Shown piece after piece: positions 36,850 through 46,855 of a stretch of 64,000 bases of DNA. The stretch comes from Nodosilinea sp. E11 (GTDB taxonomy: Bacteria; Cyanobacteriota; Cyanobacteriia; Phormidesmidales; Phormidesmidaceae). Where the stretch lies: the NCBI RefSeq assembly GCF_032813545.1, contig NZ_CP136520.1, forward strand, positions 5,078,001 to 5,142,000. The letters are read 5' to 3'. The position numbers were made by a program, and so were the translations under genes. Each line of letters begins with the position of its first letter. Position 1 is the first letter of the stretch. Below the pieces are notes generated by a model. The model made no database searches. It saw nothing but the letters and a program-made list of their open reading frames with translations, and was not told the origin of the DNA.

Positions 36850-37632
36850 ATGACCTGTCACCCGGTTTTAGCCCAGGCAAAAACTGGTCGAGGGCTATTG
36901 GTGTCTACCCTACAGGGCATCCTTATGGTGGCCCTGCTGTGGGGCCTCACCGCCTGCGGAACGACTACTCTTCAGGCTAGTACTGAGTATCAAACGGTTT
37001 CCCCTAGCTCAGACGGCATTGGCCGAGTTTACCTAGGCCGAGAAATTGCCCAAACCATGGGCCACGAGGGGGCTGGTTGGCTCGATCGCCCCAGTCGAGT
37101 GCTGCAAGAACGGCCTCAAATTGCGATCGCTGCCCTTGATCTGGCTCCCTCCGATACCGTTGCCGACATCGGCGCTGGCACCGGCTATTTTGCCCGGCGC
37201 ATCGCCCCACTAGTACCCCAGGGCAAAGTATTGGCGGTTGACATTCAGCCTGAAATGCTCGCCCTGCTCCAGACCGAACTTGAGGCCAGGGGCATCGATA
37301 ACGTAGAGCTCGTGCTCGGCCAACCCGACAGCCCCAACCTGCCGCCCAACTCCATCGACCTGGCCCTGATGGTCGATGCCTACCACGAGTTTGATTACCC
37401 CCGCGAGATGATGCAGGGCGTTGTTGCGGCCCTCAAACCCGGTGGGCGGGTGGTGCTGGCTGAATATCGGGCCGAAAACCCTATGGTGATGATCAAGCGG
37501 CTGCACAAGATGACTGTGGCCCAGGTGCGGCGCGAAATGGCGGCGGTGGGCCTAGAGTGGATAAAAACCGACGATCGCCTGCCCGAGCAGCACCTGCTGT
37601 TTTTTCAAAGGTCAGCTCAAGGGCCAGCCTGA
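36850..37632 (+). CDS. Class I SAM methyltransferase with a lipoprotein signal peptide
   Basis: A 260-residue protein. Residues 1-36 form a lipoprotein signal: basic n-region, hydrophobic ILMVALLWG and lipobox LTAC with Cys36. After a short linker comes a class I methyltransferase fold: motif I VADIGAGTGYFA, the following acidic strand end VLAVDIQPEM, the DLALMVDAYHEFDYP segment and KPGGRVVLAEYR. SAM is cytoplasmic, so a methyltransferase anchored outside the inner membrane is unexpected. Either the signal anchors it on the cytoplasmic side, the fold has another use, or it is truly exported. Similar leader-bearing methyltransferases exist in databases, but the substrate is unknown. TTG at 36841 is an alternative start; ATG at 36850 is preferred. 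Confidence 0.85.
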   Translation: MTCHPVLAQAKTGRGLLVSTLQGILMVALLWGLTACGTTTLQASTEYQTVSPSSDGIGRVYLGREIAQTMGHEGAGWLDRPSRVLQERPQIAIAALDLAPSDTVADIGAGTGYFARRIAPLVPQGKVLAVDIQPEMLALLQTELEARGIDNVELVLGQPDSPNLPPNSIDLALMVDAYHEFDYPREMMQGVVAALKPGGRVVLAEYRAENPMVMIKRLHKMTVAQVRREMAAVGLEWIKTDDRLPEQHLLFFQRSAQGPA

Positions 37633-37690
37633 GCAGTCGGTATGAGACAATTAACCATTATTGATAATCGTGATCCAAGGACGTCGACCC

Positions 37691-38233
37691 ATGCTAAAGC
37701 GGCTGGCCACAGTGCTTTTGATTATTTTTGCCGTTACCCTACAGGGCTGTGTAGGCGGCGGTGGTGGTCTTCAGGCCTATGCCAACCCGTACTCGGGCTA
37801 TGAGTTCATGTACCCCACTGGCTGGGTTGAGGTCAACGTGCCCGGTGCCGCCGACGTGGTGTTTCACGACTTTATTCACGAAACCGAAAACGTCAGCGTG
37901 GTGATTAGCGAAGTGCCCGAGGGCAAAGATCTCGATGCCCTTGGCACCCCCACTGAGGTCGGCTACAAGCTCTCCAAGAGTTTTAGCGCCCTAGCGGGAG
38001 ATGACAGCAGCGTTGATCTGCTTAGCGCCCAGCGCATCGCCACCGTCGATGATAAGACCTACTACATCCTCGAATACCTGGCCGATCTCCCCGCCGGGCC
38101 GCGTCACAACCTGGCTAGCGCCATCGTACGCCGGGGCAAGCTCTACACCTTTAACGCCTCCACCGACGAGAGCCGCTGGGAGAAGGTGAAAGACATGATG
38201 AAGCAGTCGGTGGCGTCGTTTAAGGTGTCTTAG
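37691..38233 (+). CDS. CyanoP, PsbP-like photosystem II assembly lipoprotein
   Basis: A 180-residue thylakoid-lumen lipoprotein. It has a lipobox LQGC with Cys20 and then the PsbP domain (YANPYSGYEFMYPTGWVEVN, VVFHDFIHETENVSVVISEV, KTYYILEYLADLP, HNLASAIVRRGKLYTFNAS). CyanoP helps early photosystem II assembly in cyanobacteria. The frame opens at 37661, but the ATG at 37691 begins the signal peptide. It lies 58 bp after the methyltransferase gene. Confidence 0.93.
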   Translation: MLKRLATVLLIIFAVTLQGCVGGGGGLQAYANPYSGYEFMYPTGWVEVNVPGAADVVFHDFIHETENVSVVISEVPEGKDLDALGTPTEVGYKLSKSFSALAGDDSSVDLLSAQRIATVDDKTYYILEYLADLPAGPRHNLASAIVRRGKLYTFNASTDESRWEKVKDMMKQSVASFKVS

Positions 38234-38344
38234 ATTACTTGCTGGTGGTTGTGGCCAGAGTCCTTCGGCGATAGATTTCGTTTAACGTGGAAGTCTCTGC
38301 TTCGCTATTGCCTTCGCTACTCTCACCCCCCGCTGATGTCAGCT

Positions 38345-38941
38345 ATGTTCACCTCTCCCCGCCCCCAATTCGTACTTGCTTCAGCTTCCAAGGCCCGTCG
38401 CGTCCTGCTGGTGGGAGCAGGCATTCACCCCTTTGTCTACCCCAGTAACTTTGACGAAGACCAGGTCAAGGTCACTGACCCACCCACCTACGTGGCCACC
38501 CTGGCCCGCTGTAAGGCCGAGTTGGTCGCGCCCCAGTTCCCTAGCGCGCTGGTGATGGGGTGTGACTCGGTAATGGCGTTTAACGGTCGGATCTACGGCA
38601 AACCCGACGACAAAGAGGATGCGATCGCCCGCTGGCAGAAAATGCGCGGCCAGATGGGTGAAATTCATACCGGTCATGCGCTGATTGCCCCCGACGGCCG
38701 CACCCTGGTGCACAGCGCCGTCACCCGCGTCTACTTTGCCAATATTGACGACGCTACCATCGCCGCCTACGTCAACACGGGTGAACCCCTAGCCTGTGCC
38801 GGGGCCTTTTCCAGCGATGGCAAGGGGGCGCTAATGATTGAGAAAATTGAGGGTTGTCACAGCAACGTCATCGGTCTCAGCCTGCCGCTATTGCGCACCA
38901 TGCTAGAAGAACTGGGCTACCGAGCGACGGATTTTTGGTGA
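38345..38941 (+). CDS. maf: Maf-family nucleotide pyrophosphatase
   Basis: A roughly 199-residue house-cleaning enzyme that hydrolyses non-canonical or modified nucleoside triphosphates. It shows the Maf opening [19 protein letters not shown], the Asp-containing core [20 protein letters not shown] and the downstream [30 protein letters not shown]. The long frame begins at 38249, but the ATG at 38345 (or 38336) gives the family N-terminus. There is no obvious ribosome site, so the start is uncertain by three codons. Confidence 0.92.
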   Translation: MFTSPRPQFVLASASKARRVLLVGAGIHPFVYPSNFDEDQVKVTDPPTYVATLARCKAELVAPQFPSALVMGCDSVMAFNGRIYGKPDDKEDAIARWQKMRGQMGEIHTGHALIAPDGRTLVHSAVTRVYFANIDDATIAAYVNTGEPLACAGAFSSDGKGALMIEKIEGCHSNVIGLSLPLLRTMLEELGYRATDFW

Positions 38942-39088
38942 AGGTTCTTTTTCCGATACTATGGAGGAATGCTCAAAAATGAGCGGCCTTAGTGCTGGAC
39001 TTGTCGTCGAATTTAGTCTCGATGGGGTCGCAGAGTGATAAGGTTTTGTGTTGTCGATTAATCCGTACTAAAGAGGCGTTGGAGAACC

Positions 39089-39331
39089 ATGAGCGCAGAG
39101 ACATTTGAAAAGGTCAAAAAGATTGTCAGCGAGCAGCTAGGGGTCGAAGAAGCCGACGTTAAACCCGAAGCTAGCTTTGCCAATGACCTGGGCGCTGATT
39201 CTCTCGATACTGTGGAGCTAGTCATGGCTCTAGAAGAAGAATTTGGCATTGAAATTCCTGACGAAGCCGCTGAAGGCATTGCCACCGTACAAGACGCTGT
39301 GAACTTCATTGAAGAGAAAGCGCCGGCCTAG
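39089..39331 (+). CDS. acpP: Acyl carrier protein
   Basis: An 80-residue acidic four-helix carrier of fatty-acid synthesis. The phosphopantetheine attachment site is Ser38 in [14 protein letters not shown] lies at 39081-39084 before the ATG. It is followed by fabF and tkt, an order found in many cyanobacteria. Confidence 0.98.
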   Translation: MSAETFEKVKKIVSEQLGVEEADVKPEASFANDLGADSLDTVELVMALEEEFGIEIPDEAAEGIATVQDAVNFIEEKAPA

Positions 39332-39509
39332 GCTGCTGTCATAGGCCGCCTGAAAGCTGTGGGGTATGAGGTCGAGGGGTGAGGGTTTAAGGCAGTTTTG
39401 TCAGCCTTGACGCTTGCAGCTTCTACCTCATAACTCCTCCTAAGTTTCCTTCCCTATGGCCCCTGCTCACCTTCCTGCATAACCCCCCTGGTTTACCCGA
39501 AATTTGGCT

Positions 39510-40763
39510 ATGGCAAATTCTGACTCAAAGCGCGTTGTGGTTACCGGCATGGATGCCATTACCCCCATTGGCAATAGCCTGGAGGAGTACTGGGCTGGGC
39601 TGGTGGCCGGGCGCAGCGGCACTGCCCGCATTACCCACTTTGACCCTTCTCAGCATGCGTCTCAAATTGCGGCAGAAGTCAAGGGGTTTGATCCAGGCGA
39701 GTTTCTCGATCGCAAAGAAGTCAAGCGCATGGATCGCTTCTCTCAGTTTGCGGTGATTGCCGGTCAGCGAGCCCTGGCCCATTCTGGTCTGACCATTACC
39801 GATCTCAACGCCGAGCAAATTGGCACCTGCATTGGCTCTGGCATTGGCGGTCTTAAGGTGCTAGAAGACCAACAAGAAATCTACCTGAACCGAGGCCCCA
39901 GCCGCTGTAGCCCCTTCATGATTCCGATGATGATCGCCAATATGGCGGCGGGGTTGACAGCCATTCACACTGGGGCCAAGGGGCCGAGCACCTGCCCAGT
40001 CACGGCCTGTGCCGCCGGGTCTAACGCCATTGGTGATGCCTTTCGCCTGATTCAAAACGGCTATGCCCAGGCCATGATCTGCGGCGGTACCGAAGCGGCG
40101 GTGACTCCCCTATCCGTAGCGGGATTTTCCTCGGCTCGTGCCCTTTCGACCCGCAATGATGACCCCACTACCGCCAGCCGTCCCTTCGACCGCAGCCGCG
40201 ACGGCTTTGTAATTGGTGAAGGTTGTGGCATTCTCGTTCTCGAAGAGCTCAACCATGCCATCAGCCGGGGGGCCACTATCTATAGCGAGATCGTGGGCTA
40301 CGGTATGACCTGCGATGCCTACCACATGACCGCGCCAGTGCCCGGTGGGGCAGGGGCTGCCCGCTGCATTCAGCTGGCTCTGAAAGATGCGGGGGTCTCG
40401 CCCACCGACATTAGCTATGTCAACGCCCACGGCACCAGCACCGGAGCCAACGACCCCACAGAAACCCAGGCGATCAAGACGGCTCTAGGGGAAGCCGCCT
40501 ATCGAGTCGCGGTAAGCTCGACTAAATCGATGACTGGGCACCTGCTGGGGGGCTCTGGGGGCATTGAGGGGGTGGCAACCTGCTTAGCGATCGCTAACGA
40601 TGTGGCCCCGCCCACCATCAACCTGCATGACCCAGACCCCGACTGTGATCTTGACTACATCCCTAACCAAAGTCGTCCGATGCCCATTGAAGTGGCCATC
40701 TCTAACTCCTTTGGCTTTGGCGGTCACAATGTGACCCTGGTGTTTAAGAAATACCGTAGCTAG
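39510..40763 (+). CDS. fabF: 3-oxoacyl-[acyl-carrier-protein] synthase II
   Basis: Condensing enzyme that elongates acyl-ACP with malonyl-ACP. Thiolase-fold protein of 417 residues with nucleophile Cys167 (VTACAAGSNA) and the two catalytic histidines in NAHGTSTGANDPTE and KSMTGHLLGG. The frame opens with a TTG at 39504; the ATG at 39510 is preferred. It is 178 bp downstream of acpP. Confidence 0.97.
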   Translation: MANSDSKRVVVTGMDAITPIGNSLEEYWAGLVAGRSGTARITHFDPSQHASQIAAEVKGFDPGEFLDRKEVKRMDRFSQFAVIAGQRALAHSGLTITDLNAEQIGTCIGSGIGGLKVLEDQQEIYLNRGPSRCSPFMIPMMIANMAAGLTAIHTGAKGPSTCPVTACAAGSNAIGDAFRLIQNGYAQAMICGGTEAAVTPLSVAGFSSARALSTRNDDPTTASRPFDRSRDGFVIGEGCGILVLEELNHAISRGATIYSEIVGYGMTCDAYHMTAPVPGGAGAARCIQLALKDAGVSPTDISYVNAHGTSTGANDPTETQAIKTALGEAAYRVAVSSTKSMTGHLLGGSGGIEGVATCLAIANDVAPPTINLHDPDPDCDLDYIPNQSRPMPIEVAISNSFGFGGHNVTLVFKKYRS

Positions 40764-40998
40764 AGCTACAGATTGCTAGGTATAATGACCTAAAACTTGC
40801 CCTTAAACGGTGCCCCTAGGCCTTCCCCCTTACGCTTTGCTTAGCCAGGGGGGATTGACAATCGTCTGGTTGCGGGGTCTGCTGAAAGGCAAAGGCAATT
40901 TGTGTGTGGCTTTGAGAAATCAAGGTCGGTGACTATGTTGGCCTCCAGGCTCCCTGTGCGCTGCTGCTCCGAAAACCCGTCGTTAAGCTGTTGAACCT

Positions 40999-43005
40999 AT
41001 GGCTGTTGCAACCCAATCTTTAGAAGAACTCTGTATCAATTCCATTCGCTTTTTGGCGATTGACGCCGTGGAAAAGGCCAAGTCTGGCCACCCCGGTCTG
41101 CCGATGGGCGCGGCCCCCATGGCCTATGTGCTGTGGGATAAGTTCATGCGGTTTAACCCCAAGAACCCCCAGTGGTTCAATCGCGATCGCTTTGTGCTGT
41201 CGGCGGGCCACGGCTGCATGCTGCAATACGCCCTGCTATACCTGACCGGCTATGACAGCGTGACGCTTGACGACATCAAGGAGTTCCGCCAGTGGGGCGC
41301 TCGCACCCCCGGCCACCCCGAAAATTTTGAGACCGCTGGGGTAGAAGTGACCACCGGCCCCCTGGGGCAGGGCATTGCTAACGCCGTTGGCCTGGCTATG
41401 GCTGAGGCGCACCTGGCCGCCAAGTTCAACAAGCCCGATGCCACCATTGTCGATCACCACACCTACGTGATTTTGGGCGACGGCTGCAACATGGAAGGGG
41501 TTTCGGGCGAAGCCTGCTCGCTAGCGGGCCACCTGGGCCTGGGCAAACTCATTGCCCTCTACGACGACAACCACATCTCCATCGACGGTTCCACCGATAT
41601 TTCCTTCACCGAAGATGTGTCTAAGCGGTTTGAAGCCTACGGCTGGCATGTGCAGCATGTTGAAAACGGCAACACAGATTTAGATGCGATCGCTCAGGCG
41701 ATCGAAGCCGCCAAAGCGGTCACCGATCGCCCCTCGATGATCAAAGTCACCACCACGATTGGTTATGGCTCGCCCAACCGACAAAACACCGCTGGCGTTC
41801 ACGGCGCGGCTCTAGGCGGGGACGAAATCAAAGCCACCCGCGAAAACCTGGGCTGGAGCCACGGTGACTTTGAGACCCCTGAAGACGCTCTCAACCACAT
41901 GCGCAAAGCGATCGAGCGCGGTGCCAGCCACGAGGCCGAGTGGAACGACATCATGGCGACCTACCGCTCGAAGTACGCCGCTGAAGCCGCCGAGTTCGAG
42001 CGCATGCTCTCGGGTCGGCTGCCCGAAGGCTGGGCCGACGCTCTGCCCACCTACACCCCCGAAGACAAGGCCCTGGCCACCCGCAAAAACTCCGAGGTTA
42101 CCCTCAACGCCCTGGCCCCCGCCATCCCTGAGCTGATTGGCGGTTCTGCCGACCTCACCCACTCGAACCTGACCGAGCTAAAAATCTCGGGCAGCTTCCA
42201 AAAAGGGGCCTACGAAAACCGCAACCTGCGCTTCGGCGTCCGCGAACACGGCATGGGTGCCATTTGCAACGGCATTGCCCTGCACAACTCGGGTCTCATT
42301 CCCTACTGCGCCACCTTCCTGGTGTTTGCCGACTACATGCGGGCGGCCATTCGCCTCTCGGCCCTCTCCCAGGCGGGCGTGATTTACGTCATGACCCACG
42401 ACTCCATTGGTCTGGGCGAAGATGGTCCCACCCACCAGCCGGTCGAAACCATCGCCTCCCTGCGGGCTATTCCCAACCTGATTGTGATTCGCCCCGCCGA
42501 TGGCACCGAAACCTCTGGGGCCTACAAGGTGGCGGTAGAACACCGCAAGACCCCGACGCTGATGGCCTTTAGCCGTCAAAACCTGCCCAACCTGCCCGGT
42601 TCTTCTATTGAAGGTGTCGCCAAAGGGGCCTATACCGTTGACGATTGCGACGGCACCCCCGAGCTGATTCTCATCGGCACCGGCAGCGAGGTTAGCCTCT
42701 GCGTCGATGCCGCTCAGGAACTGCGGGCAGCCGGTACCAAGGTACGGGTAGTCTCCATGCCCTCCTGGGAACTGTTTGATGCCCAAGACGCTGCCTACCA
42801 GGAGTCGGTGCTGCCCAAGGCTGTAACCAAGCGCCTAGCCGTGGAAGCGGGCATTACCATGGGCTGGTGCCGTTACGTAGGGGCTGAAGGCGACGTGATC
42901 GGCGTTGACCGCTTCGGGGCCTCTGCTCCTGGTAATCTGGTGATGCAAAAGTTTGGCTTCACCGTTGAGAACGTGGTAAGCAAAGCGAAGGCTCTGCTGG
43001 GCTAG
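40999..43005 (+). CDS. tkt: Transketolase
   Basis: Thiamine-diphosphate enzyme of the Calvin cycle and pentose phosphate pathway. The 668-residue chain has the N-terminal sugar/ThDP motif [14 protein letters not shown], the ThDP-binding [13 protein letters not shown] (GDG...), [19 protein letters not shown], and the pyrimidine domain ([33 protein letters not shown]). It is separated from fabF by 235 bp containing only a short GC-rich palindromic fragment. A strong terminator follows at 43035. Confidence 0.97.
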   Translation: MAVATQSLEELCINSIRFLAIDAVEKAKSGHPGLPMGAAPMAYVLWDKFMRFNPKNPQWFNRDRFVLSAGHGCMLQYALLYLTGYDSVTLDDIKEFRQWGARTPGHPENFETAGVEVTTGPLGQGIANAVGLAMAEAHLAAKFNKPDATIVDHHTYVILGDGCNMEGVSGEACSLAGHLGLGKLIALYDDNHISIDGSTDISFTEDVSKRFEAYGWHVQHVENGNTDLDAIAQAIEAAKAVTDRPSMIKVTTTIGYGSPNRQNTAGVHGAALGGDEIKATRENLGWSHGDFETPEDALNHMRKAIERGASHEAEWNDIMATYRSKYAAEAAEFERMLSGRLPEGWADALPTYTPEDKALATRKNSEVTLNALAPAIPELIGGSADLTHSNLTELKISGSFQKGAYENRNLRFGVREHGMGAICNGIALHNSGLIPYCATFLVFADYMRAAIRLSALSQAGVIYVMTHDSIGLGEDGPTHQPVETIASLRAIPNLIVIRPADGTETSGAYKVAVEHRKTPTLMAFSRQNLPNLPGSSIEGVAKGAYTVDDCDGTPELILIGTGSEVSLCVDAAQELRAAGTKVRVVSMPSWELFDAQDAAYQESVLPKAVTKRLAVEAGITMGWCRYVGAEGDVIGVDRFGASAPGNLVMQKFGFTVENVVSKAKALLG

Positions 43006-43034
43006 GTTTTATTGATTGTCTAACCCGTGATTCT

Positions 43035-43069
43035 GAAAAGGAGGAGCCTAAGATAGGCTCCTCCTTTTC
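43035..43069 (+). terminator. Strong terminator after transketolase gene
   Basis: A perfect 15-bp stem GAAAAGGAGGAGCCT (43035-43049) and AGGCTCCTCCTTTTC (43055-43069) with a 5-nt loop, 29 bp after the stop codon, followed by GGCTTTC. Confidence 0.85.
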
Positions 43070-43107
43070 GGCTTTCTAGGCTGTTATCGGGGTTACGGAA
43101 CACGGGT

Positions 43108-43214
43108 ATAACACCAAAATTTATCTGTCTACTCCCGATTCAGCAGGGCGCATGCTGTGCGCCCCTACGGGTTGACCTGTTGGGAATTGGGGGTATACGC
43201 TCCGGATTTGGTAT
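43108..43214 (-). repeat. Dispersed MITE-like palindromic repeat, copy D (inverted)
   Basis: Read on the minus strand it gives ATACCAAATCCGGAGCGTAT, then CCCAATTCCCAACAGGTCAA, the palindromic centre (GGGCGCA/TGCGCCC on the plus strand at 43146-43164) and CTGCTGAATCGGG, colinear with copy B at 27917-28023. It lies in the gap between tkt and phoH. Confidence 0.75.
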
Positions 43215-43237
43215 GAACCCAAAACACAACGCTTCTT

Positions 43238-43265
43238 GTCGGGGCAAACGACCGTTTGCCCCGAC
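43238..43265. repeat. Perfect 13-bp inverted repeat with 2-nt loop
   Basis: GTCGGGGCAAACG (43238-43250), ac, CGTTTGCCCCGAC (43253-43265). The near-absent loop makes it a palindromic repeat rather than a normal terminator. It has the same GGGGCAAA core as repeat copies A and C, so it may be a minimal relative of that family. Confidence 0.7.
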
Positions 43266-43345
43266 CCCAATTCATGGCTCAATTCAGCAACGCCGATTCT
43301 CTAGCCTCTCCTGCCAGGTCAACTTAGAAATATGAATAACCGAGG

Positions 43346-44671
43346 CTAAAGCAACACAGCGGCCCGCTCTGCCAGGCTCGATCGCTCCCCTTTGCAGAGG
43401 GTAATGTGCCCCGCCAGGCTTTCCTGCTTAAAGCGCTCAACCACGTAGGTAAGACCGTTACTCGAAGCGTCAACGTAGGGATTGTCGATCTGGTCAGGGT
43501 CGCCCGTGAGAATAATTTTGGTACCCTCCCCGGCGCGGGTCAGAATGGTTTTGACCTCATGGGGGGTGAGGTTTTGGGCTTCATCCACAATTAAAAATTG
43601 CTTCGGAATCGATCGCCCGCGAATGTAGGTTAACGGTTCGATCTGCAATAGCCCCTGGTCGATCATTTCTTCGTGACCGCGCCGCCAGTGCTCGGGCTTA
43701 CCTCGCATATCCTGGGTGCCAAAGATCAGGTCAAAGTTGTCGTAGAGGGGCTGCATCCAGGGGTTGAGCTTTTCGCGCATATCGCCAGGCAGGTAGCCAA
43801 TATCGCGGCCCAGGGGCACGATCGGGCGGGCAATTAGCAGACGCGAGTAGAGGCGCTCGTCGGCCACTTTTTGCACCCCGGCGGCGATCGCCAGCAGGGT
43901 TTTGCCGGTGCCCGCTTTGCCCACCAGGGTCACCATCGAAATAGAGTCTTGCAGCAGCAGCTCAAAGGCAAAGCGCTGTTCGCGGTTGCGGGGTTGCACC
44001 CGCGACACCCCGGCGTGGGGCAGCTTACCGAGGGGCACCAGCTTGCCGGTGCTACCCTGCACCAGAGCCAGGGCAGTGTGGTTGGGGTTGGTTTCATCGA
44101 CCAGGGTAATCGCCTGGTTGGAGTAGAGGGGGATGTCGAGCTTGAGGTGGCCATCGCCAAACAGCTGGCTGATTGCCTCGGCGGTGGTCATTACCTCTAG
44201 GGTGCCGGTGTAGAGGTCGTCGTAGTCGACTTTGTCGGTTTCGTAGTCTTCGGCCACCAGCCCCACGGCATCGGCCTTGATGCGCAGGTTGGTGTCTTTG
44301 CTGACCAGCACTACGGGCAGGTCGTGGTGGTGCTTGTACTCCATCGCCACCGCTAAAATGGCGTTGTCGCCCTGGTCGCCCTCCAGCTCGGCGGGCAGCT
44401 GGCGTAGGGTATCGCGGTGGCACAGGGCCACCTTGAGGGTGCCGCCCTTTTCGAGGGGAATGCCCTGTACCAGTGACCCCTGCTGGCGCAGATCATCTAG
44501 GGTGCGCGACACGTAGCGGGCATTGCGACCGGTGTCGGCGGTGCCCTTCTTAAAGCGGTCTAGCTCTTCAATGATGGTGATCGGCAATACCACATCGTTG
44601 TCTTCGAACCTAAATATCGCCAGCGGATCGTGCAGCAATACATTGGTGTCGAGGACAAATACTTTTTTCAT
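43346..44671 (-). CDS. phoH: PIN-PhoH family protein
   Basis: A 441-residue protein with an N-terminal PIN nuclease domain (acidic Asp in VFVLDTNVLLHDP, EELDRFKKG, DNAILAVA, LVSKDTNLRIKA) and a C-terminal PhoH ATPase/helicase domain with Walker A GKAGTGKT (251-258) and Walker B LIVDEAQNLTP. Fused PIN-PhoH proteins (PhoH2) unwind and cleave RNA in other bacteria; many are tied to toxin-antitoxin loci. No antitoxin is obvious here; a small frame upstream is rejected. It is placed alone between tkt and proS. Confidence 0.93.
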   Translation of the reverse strand: MKKVFVLDTNVLLHDPLAIFRFEDNDVVLPITIIEELDRFKKGTADTGRNARYVSRTLDDLRQQGSLVQGIPLEKGGTLKVALCHRDTLRQLPAELEGDQGDNAILAVAMEYKHHHDLPVVLVSKDTNLRIKADAVGLVAEDYETDKVDYDDLYTGTLEVMTTAEAISQLFGDGHLKLDIPLYSNQAITLVDETNPNHTALALVQGSTGKLVPLGKLPHAGVSRVQPRNREQRFAFELLLQDSISMVTLVGKAGTGKTLLAIAAGVQKVADERLYSRLLIARPIVPLGRDIGYLPGDMREKLNPWMQPLYDNFDLIFGTQDMRGKPEHWRRGHEEMIDQGLLQIEPLTYIRGRSIPKQFLIVDEAQNLTPHEVKTILTRAGEGTKIILTGDPDQIDNPYVDASSNGLTYVVERFKQESLAGHITLCKGERSSLAERAAVLL

Positions 44672-44719
44672 GGATGGGTCACATTGGGGACGATGAACCT
44701 AGCCTAGAGACCGTTGACA

Positions 44720-44739
44720 AGGCCTGCGATCGCAGGCCT
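44720..44739. repeat. Perfect 20-bp palindrome with HIP1 core
   Basis: AGGCCTGCGATCGCAGGCCT is a 20-bp perfect palindrome centred on the HIP1 octamer GCGATCGC. It lies upstream of phoH. HIP1 is the abundant cyanobacterial octamer; extended palindromy of this length is unusual. The rest of the 44672-45013 gap shows no gene. Confidence 0.8.
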
Positions 44740-45013
44740 GATCTCTTGGCAAAGCTAATTTCAGGAACGGTGGGTAGATGCCGTTTCCCTGGCGATACAA
44801 CAATTCTGCGTGCCTTAGGGGCGATAGTCGAAGAACAGGCGAAGACCAAGGCCAGCACCGGTTCTAGAATGGCTGTTTAGACACTGTAGCGGATTTCTTG
44901 TCTATTCCTGAAAGCAGCCCTGGGGCGATCGCTGAGTCAAGGCTGGCCGTCCTCGTTTACTATGGCCTATGAGTCGTTCCCAATGAGCCCTCCCCGTCAC
45001 TTCTGGAGCCCCC

Positions 45014-46828
45014 ATGCGTCTATCTCAAATGCTGTTTGTCACCCTGCGGGAAGAGCCGGCTGAGGCCGAAATTCCTAGCCACAAGTTGCTGCTGCGGGCG
45101 GGCTACATGCGTCGCGTGGCCAGCGGGGTCTACGCCTATCTGCCGCTGCTGTGGCGGGTACTCAACAAAATTTCTAACATTGTGCGCGAGGAGATGAACG
45201 CCACGGGCGCTCAAGAATGTTTGCTGCCGCAGCTTCAGCCCGCCGAACTGTGGCGCGAGTCGGGCCGGTGGGACACCTACACCAAGGCCGAGGGCATCAT
45301 GTTCTCCCTAGTCGATCGCCGTCAGCAGGAGGTCAGCCTTGGCCCCACCCACGAGGAGGTGATCACTGCTGTCGCCCGCGATATGGTTCGTTCTTACCGG
45401 CAGCTGCCCCTGCACCTCTACCAGATTCAGACCAAGTTTCGCGATGAGATTCGGCCTCGCTTTGGGCTGATGCGCGGTCGTGAGTTCATTATGAAGGACG
45501 GCTACTCGTTCCACACCGACGAGAGCAGCCTGAAAGCCACTTACCAGGAGATGTACACCGCCTACAGCACCATTCTGCGCCGCTGCGGCCTAGAGTTTCG
45601 GGCGGTAGATGCCGACTCGGGGGCGATCGGCGGGTCGGGCTCGACCGAGTTTATGGTGCTGGCTGAGGCGGGCGAAGACGAGGTGCTCTACACCGAAGAC
45701 GGCAAGTACGCTGCCAACGTCGAGAAGGCCGTGTCGCGCCCGGTAGATGCTGAGCCTTCGACCTTTACTCAATTTGAAAAACTCGATACCCCCAACACCC
45801 CCACGATCGAGTCGCTGGCAAAATTTCTCAAATGTTCGCCCACCCAGATCGTCAAGAACGTGCTGTACCAGGCGGAATTTGACAACGGTAAAACGGTGCT
45901 GGTCGTGGTCAGCATTCGTGGGGACCAGGATGTCAATGAGGTCAAACTCACCAACGAGCTCACCAAGCTAGCCGCCAACTATGGGGCCACCGCCGTGATC
46001 GCCCTGGCCGTGCCCGACGAAGCCGCCCAGCAAACGTGGGCCGCCAAACCCCTACCCCTGGGCTATATGGCCCCCGACCTTGGCGATGACTACATTCAGG
46101 CTGGTAAAGCGGTAGAGGCCAAATTTTTGCGGCTGGTCGATCGCACCGCCAGCGACCTAAAAAACTTTGTCACTGGCTCTAACGAATCGGGCTACCACAC
46201 CGTAGGCGGCAACTGGGGTAAAGAGTTCACCCTGCCGAAAATTGTGGTGGATGTGCGCAAGGCAGCGGCGGGCGATCGCGCCCTGCACGACCCTAGCCAA
46301 ACCCTGCAAACCGCGCGAGGCATCGAGATTGGCCACATCTTTCAGCTGGGTACTAAATATTCTCAAGCGCTGGGGGCCACCTACACCAGCGAAACCGGAG
46401 CCGAGCTGCCCCTGGTGATGGGCTGCTACGGGGTGGGTGTGTCGCGCCTGGCCCAGGCGGCGGTGGAGCAGTCCTACGACAAAAACGGCATTGTCTGGCC
46501 GGTGGCGATCGCGCCCTACCAGGCGATCGTGGTGATTCCCAACATGGGCGACGATTTGCAGGTTGAAGCCGCCAAGGCGATCTATAAAGAGCTGCTGGCG
46601 GTGGGGGTTGAGGCGCTGCTCGACGATCGCGACGAGCGGGCCGGGGTCAAGTTCAAAGACGCCGACCTGATTGGCATTCCCTACCGAATTGTCACCGGGC
46701 GCGCTCTGGGCGACGGCAAAGTTGAAGTTGTGGATCGGGCCACGGGCATTGTGCAGGAGGTGGCCCTGGCTGAAGTGGTCAGTTTGGTCAAAGGCTGGAT
46801 TGTCGATGAACTGCTGGCCAGCCGCTAG
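45014..46828 (+). CDS. proS: Prolyl-tRNA synthetase (bacterial type)
   Basis: Charges tRNA-Pro. At 604 residues it is the long bacterial form with an editing INS domain between motifs 2 and 3. The opening [20 protein letters not shown] is typical. Motif 2 covers [21 protein letters not shown], motif 3 covers [14 protein letters not shown], and the C-terminal anticodon domain carries [20 protein letters not shown]. The purine-rich TGGAG lies before the ATG. It is followed at 27 bp by the DUF2993 gene. Confidence 0.97.
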   Translation: MRLSQMLFVTLREEPAEAEIPSHKLLLRAGYMRRVASGVYAYLPLLWRVLNKISNIVREEMNATGAQECLLPQLQPAELWRESGRWDTYTKAEGIMFSLVDRRQQEVSLGPTHEEVITAVARDMVRSYRQLPLHLYQIQTKFRDEIRPRFGLMRGREFIMKDGYSFHTDESSLKATYQEMYTAYSTILRRCGLEFRAVDADSGAIGGSGSTEFMVLAEAGEDEVLYTEDGKYAANVEKAVSRPVDAEPSTFTQFEKLDTPNTPTIESLAKFLKCSPTQIVKNVLYQAEFDNGKTVLVVVSIRGDQDVNEVKLTNELTKLAANYGATAVIALAVPDEAAQQTWAAKPLPLGYMAPDLGDDYIQAGKAVEAKFLRLVDRTASDLKNFVTGSNESGYHTVGGNWGKEFTLPKIVVDVRKAAAGDRALHDPSQTLQTARGIEIGHIFQLGTKYSQALGATYTSETGAELPLVMGCYGVGVSRLAQAAVEQSYDKNGIVWPVAIAPYQAIVVIPNMGDDLQVEAAKAIYKELLAVGVEALLDDRDERAGVKFKDADLIGIPYRIVTGRALGDGKVEVVDRATGIVQEVALAEVVSLVKGWIVDELLASR

Positions 46829-46855
46829 AGTTAGCCCCGCACTGAAGGACAGGCT

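Noticed and set aside
44674-44880. 68-codon frame upstream of phoH, considered as an antitoxin for the PIN-PhoH protein
   Set aside because: It is on the opposite strand, covers the palindrome at 44720-44739, and has no antitoxin-like DNA-binding motif.
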